Position numbers and translations under genes: made by a program | Part shown: positions 45,849-59,619 of the stretch, one piece after another | How positions within the stretch are numbered: position 1 is the first letter of the stretch | How the letters are laid out: each line of letters begins with the position of its first letter | Notes under the pieces: generated by a model | The model's input: only the letters and a program-made list of their open reading frames with translations | Told to the model about the DNA's origin: nothing | The model's database searches: none | NCBI GenBank assembly: GCA_051453625.1 | Contig: JBOZIK010000001.1 | Span: 272,725,799-272,789,798 of the forward strand | Source: Welwitschia mirabilis | Lineage: Eukaryota > Gnetophyta > Gnetopsida > Welwitschiales | Direction: 5' to 3' | DNA: 64,000 bases

Positions 45849-48799
45849 CATTAGAATTGAAGAGTTTATCTAATTATTCTATATGAAAATTTTGCGATTT
45901 GTGTATTTATTCTTTTGATGCATGTTTTAGGTGAATTAAACTTAGTTATGAATCTATGAAGGATTAAGAAAGGGCTAGCATGAGGAAATGATGCATGCGA
46001 TTAATCTTGCTAATTAAATCAATATGATTAGTCACTCTAGTTAGGTGCATGGGTCATAAATATGATTGCTTTTTGTACTCCAATATCATTCATTATCCAT
46101 TCTACTTATCAATGCTAAATCATGTAACCTTGTGATCTTGATCTATGCGTCTTTGTTTATCTATATATAAAGATCCTTCACTTTCTTACAAAGAGGCAAT
46201 ACTTGCTATTTTGTTGAACAAGTACATTTCCTTGTTTTCTCTCTTATTTTTTGATTCTTTTACTTGTGGAGCTTGGATCTTAAAAGCTTGGAGCTAAATA
46301 ACCCTTTAGATTGGATCTTCAACAATCTTCAACTATTAAAAACTTATTAATCATTCCAAGTAAGCTATTTATTTATATTTTCATATGGCCTCTTTTAATA
46401 TTTTAGCATAATTATGTAATAATTACATTATATAACTATTTACATATCATAAAATTATGTTATTCCCTTCCATTAGCTCTCACCAAGATGTGGGGAAACA
46501 TAAGGGGTTTCTTATGCTTAGTGATTGAGCCTACTAATGGATGATTAGGGCTAAGTAACCTTTTTGGGGTTAACTATATACTTCAATATCTATTTTTATA
46601 CTATGTTAATATACATAACAATATATTTTTCATTTATTATGCATTAGGTATTTTATTAGGGGTAAAATCTGATCCTAAAAAATCTCTTTTAGTCTAATAC
46701 TCTTTTATGGTAATCCTAAGGCTTAACATAAATAATGTTATGAATTGATTTGACTGTTCTTCCTAAATTGATTTGAATTAGTAGTGTTTAGTAAAGTTAT
46801 ATTATAAATAATGAGTTTATCTACTATATTATGATTTTTGTAATTCAAATTGTTATATAATTGGTTGTTATACCTCTATTATATTTTCTTTATTGAAAGT
46901 TAAATTTTTATACTAGATGCATAGGATAAAAATATCATAACTTATTAATTAGGAAGCATAAATTAATTCATTATTTTCTATAAGTATTGGTTATGTTACG
47001 AATGTAAAAACCTAACAGTGATAAACTTTCTAATGTGCAATAATTTTTAAAAAAAATTATTTGTTCAAATACATTAGGAAATAAATGTAGAAGTCTGTAA
47101 GTAATTAATTTATATTTTTGTAATTGTTACTTAAGATATCTAGAAACTTCAGCATTCTTATATGGAATTAAATAATATTTTTAAAACATCTTGAATCATT
47201 TAAAAACTCAAATTATTTTGAAAGTTATGATCAAGACTATAATTTTAGATAATTTAACTATTTTTAACATTAAATGACAACCTTAGATATAATATTTTTA
47301 GAACAAGATAGTTTAAGTTAGATTTTACAAATCCTATTATGAATCTACTTTATGGAAAACTACTGTAATTTATTTTTTGACTTTATAATTAATTATTCAT
47401 TAATTTTGACTATGATGTCTTTGTAGAGTTCAAAAGTGTTATAATTAATATTTTAAATCATAGAAAAATTATTACATGAAATCTTATAAAGATATGTTTC
47501 TATTAAGATCCTTTAGTTAAATTACTAGAAATAATAGTTTATTATATAAATGCCTATTTTACCTTTTTTCTTTATCTTATTTTGAATATGTGTGCCTATA
47601 ACTGTTTTTACCTTAGTAATTTAAGTAACATAAATAGTCTTTAGTTTGAAACTTATTTTTTTAACTTATAATATAGCCATATGATGTCTTAGATAATGAG
47701 TTATATCTTAACAATCATGTTTGAGCTATATTTTCTTTTCTTTATTGTTATTACACCAAACATACAGATTGTCATATGAGCATGGAAGAATGATTCAAGG
47801 GTTGACATAGCTCCATGTATGAGTTAATTTTTTTAAGTACATTATTTAGATGTAATTATAAATTTTACATTTTATCATTATTATTAAAAGAAAGAAAATA
47901 AAAGAATATTTACTTTATTTATATTTTCATTACTATAATCTAAAATATAAGCTGTTCTTATATGTTTGTTTTCTCTTTTATGATTGTTTCTTTACAATAA
48001 ACTCAATGATGATTAGAATTATTATAACTAGATAAATAATCCATTAACTAGAAATATTAGTTAGAATTGTAAGTATGTACTTGGATGATGTATTTATTAA
48101 ATAGGATAAATCAAGATAATTCTAATACTAATCATCCTCTAACTTGGATTTTATCACTAAGGCAGGTTGTATTGCATTTTTTGTACAATATGCTTCTGGA
48201 TGTGGATTTGATCACATCTCTTCTTTTCTACCCATGTGTGAACTTACTATGACTTAATATATTAAGCCCTTATCACTAATAGATCATGTTACATCATTTA
48301 AAGACATCTTAAGAAAGAGGCAATTATTTGTAAGCATACATCCACCTCATGTATTATTTGTAATCTGTATTAGGGGTATATCAAGGTGAAGTGTAAGCTT
48401 ATGAAGTTGATCTAACCATGGTTTTATAGTTTAGAACCTAAAGTAGAACTCTCTTATGTCTTGAGGATGGCCAAATATTGAGTTGAAATGCCATTAATGA
48501 GAGTTAAATCCTCTAATTATATTAGTTAAATATTATCTTTAAACTTATCCATGTATATTTATAACAAGTTTACTTCTCCTCAACTATTCATAACATATAT
48601 TTTATCTAATAAAAGAACAGGAAGAAACAGATGATATAGACTTATGAAATTGTTATTTTTTTAAATAAAAATAACCTAGAAATTAATTATAGATAAATAT
48701 AGAATAATAATATGATTTGTTTTTCTAAAAATATAAACATGCTAATAAAGGAATAAGTGAAATTTGATCCTAGATTCCACTGTGTCTATTAGGTGATAA
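45849..48799. other. AT-rich sequence; possible promoter or LTR fragment near 46160
   Basis: No gene recognised. TATATATAA at 46162-46170, followed by a transcript-like leader with TTCTTACAAAGAGG and TCTCTC-rich sequence, resembles an LTR promoter or a plant core promoter. No partner copy or coding region was found. Confidence 0.35.
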
Positions 48800-49024
48800 T
48801 ATTAAAGAATAATGGAAGAAAAAAATAGGGAAAAAAGTTCTTAATTAGGATAAGAAAGAAAAGGGTATCACATAATGATAGGTAGATAGCTTTTGCTACA
48901 CAAATTCCAAGTGACACTTGGATCTATGCAAACTTTCATTTATACTCATGGCTAATGAGGGGGTTTGAACTCTAGACTTTTAGGTCCTTATGTTCATGAA
49001 CTTACCACTAAATTAAGCTATCAT
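48800..49024 (-). repeat. tRNA-derived SINE-like remnant
   Basis: Minus strand from 49024: TAGCTTAATTTAGTGG resembles a pol III A box, and AGAGTTCAAACCCC about 40 bases later resembles a B box (GGTTCGANNCC with decay). It is followed by a body with GATCCAAGTGTCACTTGG and a T-rich end near 48830. Length and layout fit a plant SINE. No target duplication could be confirmed. Not a functional tRNA: no cloverleaf is apparent. Confidence 0.55.
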
Positions 49025-51439
49025 TGAGTATTTATATATTATATCAACTAAGTAAGAACTTAATAATATAAATGATTTATAAGTGACATGCCTTATTGAA
49101 GATATTTTTTAATCACAATGTGTATCTATTTTCATCTAAATAAAAGGTTATGAAAAGGAAATTTCATTTATATATTATATTTTATAATATACATAGGACA
49201 TACTTTACTAGACTATTTGTATTTTAGTGTTCAAAGTTTAACTCCACATGGACTATGATAAAAAGAATAATAAATAATAAATACAAACACAACCTATTAG
49301 TATAAAGAACTATCAAGTTAGTTTAGGCTAGGAAAGTAGGTATAATTACTATTATGTTTATTAATATATAAATAATGTTGCAATTTAAAAACTATAATTT
49401 TCATTAAAAAAACTAAAAAAGAAGTTACTAGTAGTTATGTATAGGATTCATCATCATAGAAATTAAATAATCATATAAGCATAAACAATAATAATAATAG
49501 ATCTCTACATTGAGGTTTGAAATTATAACTAATAAAACTGATTGTAAAAGAGAAACATGAACATTTAAAAAGTTGATCCGTATATAAAATATATATCTTA
49601 AACAACAATAAACTAAAAAATGTAAAAATAAATACCAAGAAAGTAGAGCCTCATATAAATTGCATATTTTAAAACAGCAATAAGATAAAGAATTAGTTAA
49701 AAATAATTATGAAGGTGATTATAAAGGAGACATAAAGAAGGTAAAGTTACAACTATAACTATTTTAACTTTAAATTTTAATAAATATTAAATCTACAAAT
49801 TTACAATTCTACAAGGAAGGATAAATTACTAATACTTAAGATTTAAATTATGCTACATAAATATGTAACTAGTCTATAAATTATTTTAACTTTAAATTTA
49901 AATAAATTTTAAAATTATAAATTTACAATTTTACAATGAAGGATAAATTATTGATATGCTACAGACATATATAACTAGGTCTATGTATTTAGTTATTCTT
50001 ACACTTGATGTTAGTAAATTACAATGCATGTAATACAGACAAGATAGAAATGACTTCAAGTATGCAAGTATTATTCAACAAAATAATTAGTCATTTTGAT
50101 AAATAACAATAATGTTTACATAACACAACCAAAGAAATTTATATAATTCATCAATATATATTTTAATTCAAATAAAAAGGCTTGTTATTAAACCTAGCAT
50201 TATTACAATTTTTAGATGCATGATTCATAGAAGAAAATAATGGATTGAGTGAATAACAAATTAGTAGCTCAAGTAAACTATAATAAATCTTGAATTAATT
50301 AAAAACTATATCTAACCTAAGAACCTACATAACAAATAATTTGAAATGTGAGATGTGATCATTATAGTTCCCCATACAGTCCTCGTAGTAAAGATAACAT
50401 GGGAAGGTAATCAAAACTCATGAAATATAACTAAAATAGGGGAATAAGCCAAATNNNNNNNNNNNNNNNNNNNNNNNNNNNNNNNNNNNNNNNNNNNNTT
50501 ATTTAAATTAATTTTTGATAACATAGAGACTCATGACTAGAATGGCATTATCTATTTTAAAATTTACCTATTGCTTTAGGACTTTTCTCTCATAAATAAT
50601 ACAAGCGTAATAGAGGTTTTTCATAAGGTTTACACAAATAGTGCTATACTATACACATATATAATATTTTTTGCACTTCATCCTTTTAAATTTGGAAGTT
50701 TAATTTTACTACTAATCAAAGCATAAAGAGGTTTTATCCTATAAGGTTTTCACAATTGACTATCTTCGCTAGATTTAACTTTCATCCTCCTTAATAGCCA
50801 TAAGATCAAATTTATAACTTTAAATTTTACATTTAATAGAAGTGATATACATTTAGTGCATTAATTTAATACCTTTTAATAACTACATAGAATAGAAGCA
50901 TGATATTATTTATTTAATAAGAAGTAACACTTTAATTCAAAAGATAATGTAGACAAATGAAAGTAAGTTGAAATATATAATTTAGAAACAAGATTAATAA
51001 GCTATATATGCTATGTAATATTAAGATAAAAATATGTAGATTATTTAAAAGGAAACTAGACCAAAACAAAGAGAGAGTAAGAATAGAATAAAACCATGTT
51101 AAATTTTAAAGGAAACGACTAAATCATACCTTTACTTTAAGGCTAAGAGTTTTGAGCTCTATATCTACTATAATCCAATCTCTAAGAAATAAGACTAGGA
51201 TAATGAATCTTCTCTATAACATTAATAAGGAACTAAAATAAATTAAAGGTTTTTTTATTAATGTTTTACTAATGAAACCATTAGCAAAAATAAAAATGTT
51301 TTTCTATCAAAATAAATAAGTATAGCTCAAATGTTTTGCTAATAAAACCAAGAAATCAGTAAATAAGTTATCCTAATTCATAAAATAAAAATTATTTTTA
51401 TTTATTTTTTATTATAAAATTTATGCCTAATACTTGAAC
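49025..51439. other. AT-rich sequence with no recognised gene
   Basis: Contains the local duplication listed next and a 44-N gap at 50455-50498. Right part may be the 3' end of the minus-strand gypsy element whose integrase starts at 51440. Confidence 0.4.
49761..49991. repeat. Degenerate tandem duplication, about 110-122 bases
   Basis: 49761-49882 and 49883-49991 share ATTTTAACTTTAAATTT, AAATTTACAATT and GAAGGATAAATTA in the same order. The second unit lacks a short middle piece. Confidence 0.75.
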
Positions 51440-52520
51440 CTTGGAAAAATTTAAATTTTACATTTCTATTATTCTTAACAAGTTACATTTTAGAAACTTA
51501 AAAGATTCTTAAGATTCCACTATAAAAATGTCTACTTCAATTTCTTAAGCAGTTTTTACTTTTGTCTTTCCTGACTATTGTACTTTATAAAACTAAATTT
51601 AACTTTATCTAACAAAAACTTTCTTGATCCAAAATTTTGATTAGCTAAACCTCAAAGGCATAATTTGGTTAAATATTTACTTCTCAAATATAAATGATTT
51701 TTATTAGTTTAGACATACATTTTCTTAATAATAAAACATGCAAAACATTATGAAGCACAAAAAATTATAGAGGTAAAGCTAATGCATAAGTCGGATGTCT
51801 TACTCTTGTTATTTTCTAATATGATCCTATAAATATTATTCTAATTTTCCTTTCTTATAAAACCAAAATATGCCCTTAAATGAGGAATTTTTAATAAATA
51901 CATGATCTTCTTCTTATAATTACATATTCCTTTTTCATCCACTTGCATATTTGGCTTTCTTATCATTTAAATTTTTTAGCCTCTACCTGAGAGGCTTGAT
52001 TTTATCTTCTAATTATGAATTAAAATAAATATTTAGGTGATTTTTATCTAATGAATCAAACTAAGACTTAAGTTTTCTATATACTCTTCTGTGGAAATCA
52101 TCAAATCATATACATATAATTGATTCTAAGCAACTATTATTATAAGTTAACTCTACTAAAGTTAAATGGTCTATCCAAGATCTACTAACATCTAATATTA
52201 CTAATGTTATTAGGTGTTCTAAAATTCAATTCATTATTTTTGTTTACTTATGAATTTAAAGATGAAAACATATGTCCAGTTTTAGTTTGGTACTAACCTT
52301 CCTATTAAAATATTTTTAAAACATAGATGTAAATGTTTCATCCCCATCTGAGATACTTATCTTTAGGATTTCATGCATATTTTCTTTACTTCTTATGTAT
52401 TTTTTTAAAATTTTATCTTCTACTTCTATAGTTTTAATTTTTAAAAAAATGCACTTTTGGTTAAGAGATTAACTACCACATCATGGTGTTAAATCCTTCT
52501 TTTATTCTAAGTAGTCTTGC
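51440..52520 (-). pseudogene. Chromovirus-type gypsy integrase, C-terminal part
   Basis: Minus-strand reading from 52510 down: a MW.LIS.PKVHFF-like piece (family: DRLTKSAHF), MHEILKISISDGDETFTSMF (about 52375-52318), with Asp residues of the catalytic core, SRSWIDHLTLVELTYNNS (about 52190-52135), a HVFIKNSSFKGIFWFYKKGKL piece in two parts (about 51905-51845), VLHNVLHVLLLRKC (51771-51730) and LIKILDQESF (about 51650-51610). This order is the integrase core and GPF/Y-type tail of Tekay/Reina-like elements. Stops occur throughout. It is a different gypsy lineage from E1/E4/E5. The upstream part is cut off by the LTR at 52521. Confidence 0.8.
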
Positions 52521-54193
52521 TGTTACATCCAAATTTTTAAGGGTCTAAAGATTTAGTTTAATTGGTTAAACAAAAAATGAAAATAACTTTACTATTATAA
52601 AATCCCATAGTATAATTTAATTAGTATATTATTCTTTATTTATTATCTTATTATTTTAGATGTAATTACTTTGTGAAAATTTTTTATGTTCTAATTATTA
52701 TTTTCTTGAAACTACTATAGATAGTTACATTATTTTTTAGTATTTTCTTATTTTTTAATGATAATATTTTAGTTGGTAAATTAGTCAATTATATTAATAT
52801 TACTTTATTTTATTTTTATTACTATTACATTTAAAATAGCATGATTAGCATAGTTTCTTAATTTAATGCAAATAAAAGATTATTGTAATAGCTATAATTA
52901 TTAATATTATATTAGCTTATTTTAATATTTTTATTTAGTAGTACATTCTAAGTAACATCCATAAGGGGAACTAGTTATTTTTAAGCATTATTTATTTATT
53001 TGTTTATTATGAATGAAAATGGACCTAATGCCTAATTAAGGTAATGATTAGAGGTTATCAAATCTTTACCATATTCCTTTTCAAGATACTATCTCTTCAT
53101 ATCCTTATATCTCTTGAAATCCCTACATCCTCTCACTATATATAGGACTTTATTCTCCTCTTATTTGCATATTTTTAAAAATCCTCTATTATTGTATCTT
53201 GATAATTTCAAATCTTGAAGCTTGGAAAGCATTAGAGTCTTGGAATCCTTAAAAGTCTTAAAGTATTTAAAAGTTCACAAGTCTTACATCTAATTTAAGA
53301 TATGATCCTAGAAAAATTTCTTTAATTCTTATATGGTTTTATTAAATTCTTAGATCTTGTATTCTTTTATTTATTTTTTATATTTACTTTTTGTATGTTT
53401 CTCTATCTAGTCTCATAAATCTTGCATAACCTTAGTATTTAGTATATTATCTTATTATTAATTGTTTTTACCAAGTTTTATAATTAGCCCTTGTAAGCTA
53501 TCTTAAGATTATCTTATAACCAACAATTGACCTACATTATAATATGTTAAATTATGGAATCAAAACTAGTTAGCGTAATTATTTGTTCAAATCTCAGTGA
53601 CTAATGTGCTCTATTTTGGGTCTTATAACCATGGAATTAGACCTCTAGAATAAAAATGAAAAATGTAATCCAATTTACCATTTTATCCCTTCTAGTTGTG
53701 TGCAACTAGATTACTCAAAACTATGATGAAATATTAGTAAAAAAGATAATNNNNNNNNNNTTGGTCACATCTTAGATATTCTTGTGATTCCTTACCTTAT
53801 ACTTGGGAATCTAATACCTACCTTTTCCTTGCTGTGAGCCATATTAGGAACTATGATGGTTATAGTTCTCATGTCACACTTGCATGTGCAGGAATTGATG
53901 CAAAGGATGAGGCTAAAAATAGCTAATGATTGCAATGTAAACTAGGTGTTATCTACATTTTTTTCATATTCTATTACATGAATAATAAATGAAGAATCAT
54001 GTGTATCCTAGAGACTTGTACATATTCATTCATAGTTTATCTGGTTGTTTTACTCTATTGAGCAATGAAAGGTGTTTTACAAGTTACTTATACAGTTTAT
54101 TTTACTCAAAATTATAAATGTAGATTTAGGATGTCATATTCTGGTAACAAAGCATTATGTCAAGTTTTTTATTATAGAAAATCTAGATGTCAA
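52521..54193 (+). repeat. E6 5' LTR, gypsy-type
   Basis: Starts TGTTACATCCAAATTTTTAA, ends AGATGTCA before a primer site. TATA box at 53137-53144 with leader and a repeated CTTGAAGC/GTCTTAAAG-type segment downstream. Contains a 10-N gap at 53751-53760. Partly repeated at 63229-64000. The start resembles the TGTAACACCC start common in chromovirus LTRs. Confidence 0.75.
53137..53144 (+). promoter_or_regulatory. TATA box of E6 LTR
   Basis: TATATATA followed by GGACTTT. The same sequence is at 63882-63889 in the second copy, both preceded by CTACATCCTCT. Confidence 0.7.
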
Positions 54194-54198
54194 ATTTT

Positions 54199-54210
54199 GG
54201 TATTAGAGCC
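54199..54210 (+). promoter_or_regulatory. Primer-binding site of E6 (initiator Met-tRNA type)
   Basis: TGGTATTAGAGC, one C/T transition from TGGTATCAGAGC, five bases after the LTR end. A second, weaker copy (TGGTAACAAAGC, preceded by ATGTCATATTC) lies near 54134-54145 inside the LTR end. Confidence 0.75.
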
Positions 54211-57200
54211 TATGTTATGATTTCTATAGAAATAATTTTTGTGAATCCATTACACATTTCAACATAATAGGTTAGGTTATGATTTCATTGAATGAAATTT
54301 TTATTAAGATGTTTTAAGTTTTAACATTAAATCCTAGGTCCTAATTTCACTAAGCATAACTAATGTTAAGTTATTTTAATAATAGAATATAGATTTATGT
54401 CAATCATTAAATAAAGAAACTCATAGGTTTTGCAATAATTCAAATTGATAATAAAAGGATATAATGATTTAAAGGTATTTAAAAATAATAATAACAATTA
54501 TGAAATAATACTAGGTTAAAAACAATTTTATATTATTTAACATGTGATGTATTTGATGATCCTAGAATGTTGAAATGGGAGAAACTAACCCATTAAAAAA
54601 GCTACAACTCAAAGATTAAAATAAATGATGATGTTCACCATTATTACTAATCTTCTAAAAGCATACCTCTTCATTATCTATTACACAAATTAAATTTTAA
54701 AGCATAATAATGATCAAAAAATTAATAGGTATATTATTCTTTCTAAGAGTGAAAAGAACATATAAAAATATCAAATAAGTGATATTCCTTTTTATCATCA
54801 TTGTTATTAATTACTTCAAGTGCTAAAGTTTCTATAAGAAAGGATTTAGGCTAAGGTGACCATTATCTCCAACTACATAATGGAGTCTCCATGTGACATG
54901 TAAGTATGGCTAGAATGCAAAAATGAAGAATAATTATAAAGACTCTTTGAAAACATTTTTTTAACATGTAAGGTGGACATGGCAATTAAGCTATAACTAC
55001 AACTTCATTATTAAGAGAAGATTTAGTGATGTATTATGATTAATTCTCCACTCCATTACTTAGACTATTAAAAAGTTACTAGAAATCATTCTCAATCCTA
55101 AATATTTCATGTTATAGACATAGGATACACCATCAATACCAACATGTGCTCCCTCAATTCCAAGTTTATTATTGGAATCTTCCATTTGATGACTTCAGAA
55201 ATCTAGTTCAAAATCTTCCTCTCATAGTTTTACTACTAAATTATAAAGATGAAACTATGTCTTATTATTCAACCTCTTATTTGTATTTTGCAGTGGCCCT
55301 TTTTATATCACATCGCTATCACATATGCTAAACTTAAAATTAGTTTTATGTGATTCTGTTGACTAATGTTTTGATTTTAATTATAAGACACTATGACTGT
55401 TTAATTCATAAGATGATACAAGTAGTTCCTAACAGATAGGATTTTTGATTTATACAAAAAATTCAGTTTTCAAATCAACACATCTTAGATCTACATGATT
55501 GCATGATTGATAATTCTTACATCAAATAAGAATAGATTGTACAGTTTAGCTTCAATTATATTTAGTGAAGAATGTTAAAGGTAATAGGCATATAAGGAGA
55601 TAAAAGGAGGAGAATAAAAGCCATTAGTAAGATGAATTCTATTAATTAGCACTCTCATGTACTGATGCAGAGGAAAAAAATTTAAGAAGAGGCAAAAAGA
55701 ATGATCAAGATAGCATAAACATAAATAAAAAAGAAGTGTTAGATAAAGATTAATGCTATAAGATATTAAACATTTACCTCTATTTCTATCACAAATGGCA
55801 TTATTATTTCTATTATTAAAGGTATCAATAGTGGTAGTCTAGCTATTATAATCACTGAATTAAAGAACAAGTAAGAAGATGAAATAATAAAAAGATGAAA
55901 AAGCTAAAGTGTTAAGTGTTCTAAAAGCATCAGCAATGGTGGAAGCCAAATAGGAATATTAATGGATAGCCAAAATAATGTTAAAAGCCTAGGTTATTAC
56001 TTTTAAAGATTACAACACTTAGATCTAGAATAATAATTACATGATCAAACTCTAGATCTCTTGCATGCTATGAAACACAATTTAATGAATAAGAAGATGG
56101 AAATTCATCTAGGAATCTAGTAGTACATTCGCATACTTCATATCTCTATGAACTATAGATGGATTGCAATAATGATGAAGGTAATGTAGAACCCTCACTA
56201 TGATGAGTGCGATTTGGTATCGCTATTTTCAAAAAGGATCTTATTAAATCTAATGGAAGAAATATTTATGAATATCCAAAATTGAAAGCAAAGAGCATAC
56301 TAGAATTGTAAAATTTTTGAATCCCATAGGGGAGATTAAAAAAATTAATATTGCATAATATCTACATTGTCAATTCATGGCAAAAGATCTAGTACACTCT
56401 ACCTTAGAATTCTAGCTAGTTTATCTAATACTTTAATATCATGGCTTAGTACAAAACTACAATGATCCAATGACCCATCTACAGTAGATTGAAGAGAACA
56501 ATGAAATTTTAAGAAAAAAGAACCTTGAATTGAAATATTTCAACATGCAATATGTTAAACTCATCACAACAAAGACAATTATAAAAATATCACACATTTT
56601 AATCACCACCAAAATGAAATAGCTTCTGCATATTATTCTCTAAGTAATAATGCATAGTGCATTTTGCATCTTTGTAATGAGAATTTCTTTCTAAATACTT
56701 CAATTTATCCCTTTAGCATTAGAGCACGATTGCTTATATTAAGGTTCTATAGATACCCATGTCATAGGAATTCATGTGTTTTTTAAAAAGATGAAGTTAG
56801 CATGAAATTTTAGGAGCAAATCAAAAATGGAAGTAATAATATTCTTAAAACTATTCTACAAAGATGAATAGATTCATCTCCTTAAAAAGTCAAGTTAACA
56901 CTTATTTAAGAAAAGAAAACTTATGTAGTCTTCTTTTTTTTCTTAGAATTTAGGCCATTTTTAAATCTAATTACTTTTGTTCCATTAGATCAACATTAAA
57001 GATTTTGATTTAAACATAAAAACATGGTATTCAATTTTTAATTACAAGATTTGATCAAAAAGAAAGATTTGGTGAATTATTTTGGTTATTATATTAGACT
57101 ACAATGAAACAACTTCTTTAATTGGTTTTAAATAATAGAGAGGATTTGTTCTAGATCTGAATACATGGTAGTAGCTCATACCCCAAGTAGAAATTACTAT

Positions 57201-58396
57201 AATTGATGATAACTTTCCTCTAATTACCTTGGATTTCTAGTTTTGGCTTAGTAGCATGTCATGTGTTGGATTTAGAACAAATATAAATCCACATTGAGGA
57301 AAGAACTGCTAACCAAAATTGATAAGATCATGAAGCAATGAGTTAAGTAGTTATCACAAGATAAAGAATATACAAAATAATTAGTAGAAGAATTAAATGC
57401 AAATGAATCCATATTTAGTTCTTACTATTTAAGTGATTTGAACATTTTACAAGATTTAGTATTGTATGATTTAAATTAATAAAGTGTAAGAAGCTTGAAT
57501 GGATGCAACGTAAGAGATCAAATTTCTTAATTTCTTTTAAAAATTAAGTACTTTTGTACTATCCTTTGATACATTAAATATTAGATAAAGAGACATAGTG
57601 TATATTATAATATGAGTTTGTTATTCTATTTTTATGTGAATTAGTAACTTGACTTAAAGATATTTAAGGGTAACTATATAAATAAATTAAACATTTATAG
57701 ATTAGATAGTTATTTGATGGTGTAAATTTAGCATTGCTTATTGCTAAAATTATTGTACTATAAAAATAGTAAAAGATTTTATAAAGTAAAATATAAATCA
57801 TTTGGACTAAAATTTAAAAGTTTTGTAAATTTTTAAACTCATGAAATCTATCATCGAATTGAACCTTGTGTATCATATGTGGTCTCTTAGAACTTCCACT
57901 TCTTTGCCAATCATATAAAAAAAAACTAGTGGAATACGTTCAAATGATTTTAATGGATTAAAGATTTAATTTTTAGCTTGGAATCTTCCTAGTTATTCCT
58001 AACTAATAATACTTAGTAGTTTTATTATCATAATTCTCATATATATATATATATATATATGTTATATAAAAATATATAAACATTACATGTAAACATTATA
58101 TAATACTTATGTAATATTATATAAACATTACATATACATATCTATTTTTTATGTATTATTGTAATACTTTGATTGATATTCACTTATTTATTAATAGTAT
58201 TAGTCTCATCTATAGTTTTTTCATTTAATTCCTTGAACTAACTTATAACTTTGGATTTATTTCACACATTTTACCCTTAACGTATTAGGCTTTAGAGTGC
58301 TACATTATACATATTAATCTTTGAAGTGGAAATTTTAACTAAATTAGATAAGCATAAGTATCAGATAGGCATTAAAAGAAGGCACATGACAAAGAA
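54211..58396 (+). other. E6 internal region, left part, no domain recognised
   Basis: Should hold gag and pol if E6 is autonomous, but I found no zinc knuckle, protease or reverse transcriptase motif. A 61-codon open frame at 55146-55331 (MLPQFQVYYWNLPFDDF...) matches nothing I know. Near 58032-58061 there is an AT dinucleotide run. Confidence 0.4.
58038..58061. repeat. (AT)n microsatellite
   Basis: About 11 AT units, followed by imperfect AACATTACAT/ATATAAACATT direct repeats to about 58140. Confidence 0.9.
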
Positions 58397-58401
58397 GTAT
58401 A

Positions 58402-59606
58402 TAATAGGATATAGAACCCTAGAGGGGAGGTGAGTAGGTTCTTTCAAAAACTTAAGCACAAATGTGAAAATTAATCTATTTAAAACATAGCTTGCATATG
58501 AAAATAAACAATTCTAGAATGTGCATAAAATAATAGAATTTTGAAAATAAAAAATCAAAAGTAAAATACACAAATTACCAATTTTAATGCAATCTAGATT
58601 TATAGTGATTTGAGAACTCCCCTACTTCACTCTTAACAATTAGCTTCTAGCAAGCTACATCTTAGATCTCTATTACTTCACTAGGTATTTTAGGTTTATC
58701 TGTAACCTTTACAAGTAGACTTTTCTAAGATAAGTCTCAACCTTTACAACAAACTTTTTAAGGCTAAGTCTCCACCTCTAGAAATAATGGAAGTGATGTA
58801 GTGATGCCTTGATTGCACAAATATCACTTATTCTAAAATAGTACAATGAATAGAGGTCTTATCTGATAGAAATATAATAATCCAACTCTAGACCTAACTT
58901 TGATTGTAATACATGTACCAATAGTAGATCTTCTTTAGTTAGATGTGAAAAAACCAAGTATAATAATGATAACAGAGTCAATACATATCTTGATTTTTCA
59001 AATTTAAAATGATTTAGCCAAATGGAAATAGTGCCAAAATATCTTTTAGTCATTTATAGCTTAGCTATTTATAATGGAAGGCTATTAGAGTTTATTGTAA
59101 TAGATTTGCACCTCCAATGGCTATAAATGGCTAGAAAATGGCTATCTAATGGATAGATAATGGATACATAATATTTAGATAAATTTTTTTTCATGGCATT
59201 CGGTCAACCCCATAAAAGTCCAGTTAACCCCATGTCATGTCGTGAATTACATAGGTCACCTAAGAGAAGAATTTAGTTGCCTTAGGTTTTTATGTCTCCA
59301 AGTCTGATTAACTCCATTTGGGTCTAGTTGATCCTAGTTCAGTTGACCCCATCCTGGATTTAGTCAACTTCTTTTCTCTTAGTCTAAACATACTATATGT
59401 TAGGTCCTCAAATCTAGTTGACCCCATAAAAATTTGGTCAATACCTTATCATTCAATTCAGGGACACTGATTCTCTAGATTACAAGTTCACTCGACCCTA
59501 GCAGAATCTGGTCGGATCCTCTGGGTTCAGTTCATTTTTCTTTTGACAGCTTCAAGTGCAGTTGATCCCTTTAGGATTCAGTCAAATCCTCTAAGTTCAA
59601 TATTAT
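58402..59606 (-). repeat. 3' LTR of E3, lacking its first about 120 bases
   Basis: Homologous to the other SIRE-like LTRs from the GTCGAC motif block (59190-59606) to the end (58402). TATA at 59066-59073 as TATTTATA. The joined sequence to its right is the 3' part of the extra ORF, so about 1.2 kb of 3' region plus LTR start has been deleted relative to E2. Confidence 0.8.
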
Positions 59607-59619
59607 GGTAAGAGAATTA

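Noticed and set aside
48961-49024. A tRNA gene on the minus strand
   Set aside because: Box-like sequences are present but no cloverleaf or acceptor stem can be formed by eye. SINE remnant is a better explanation.
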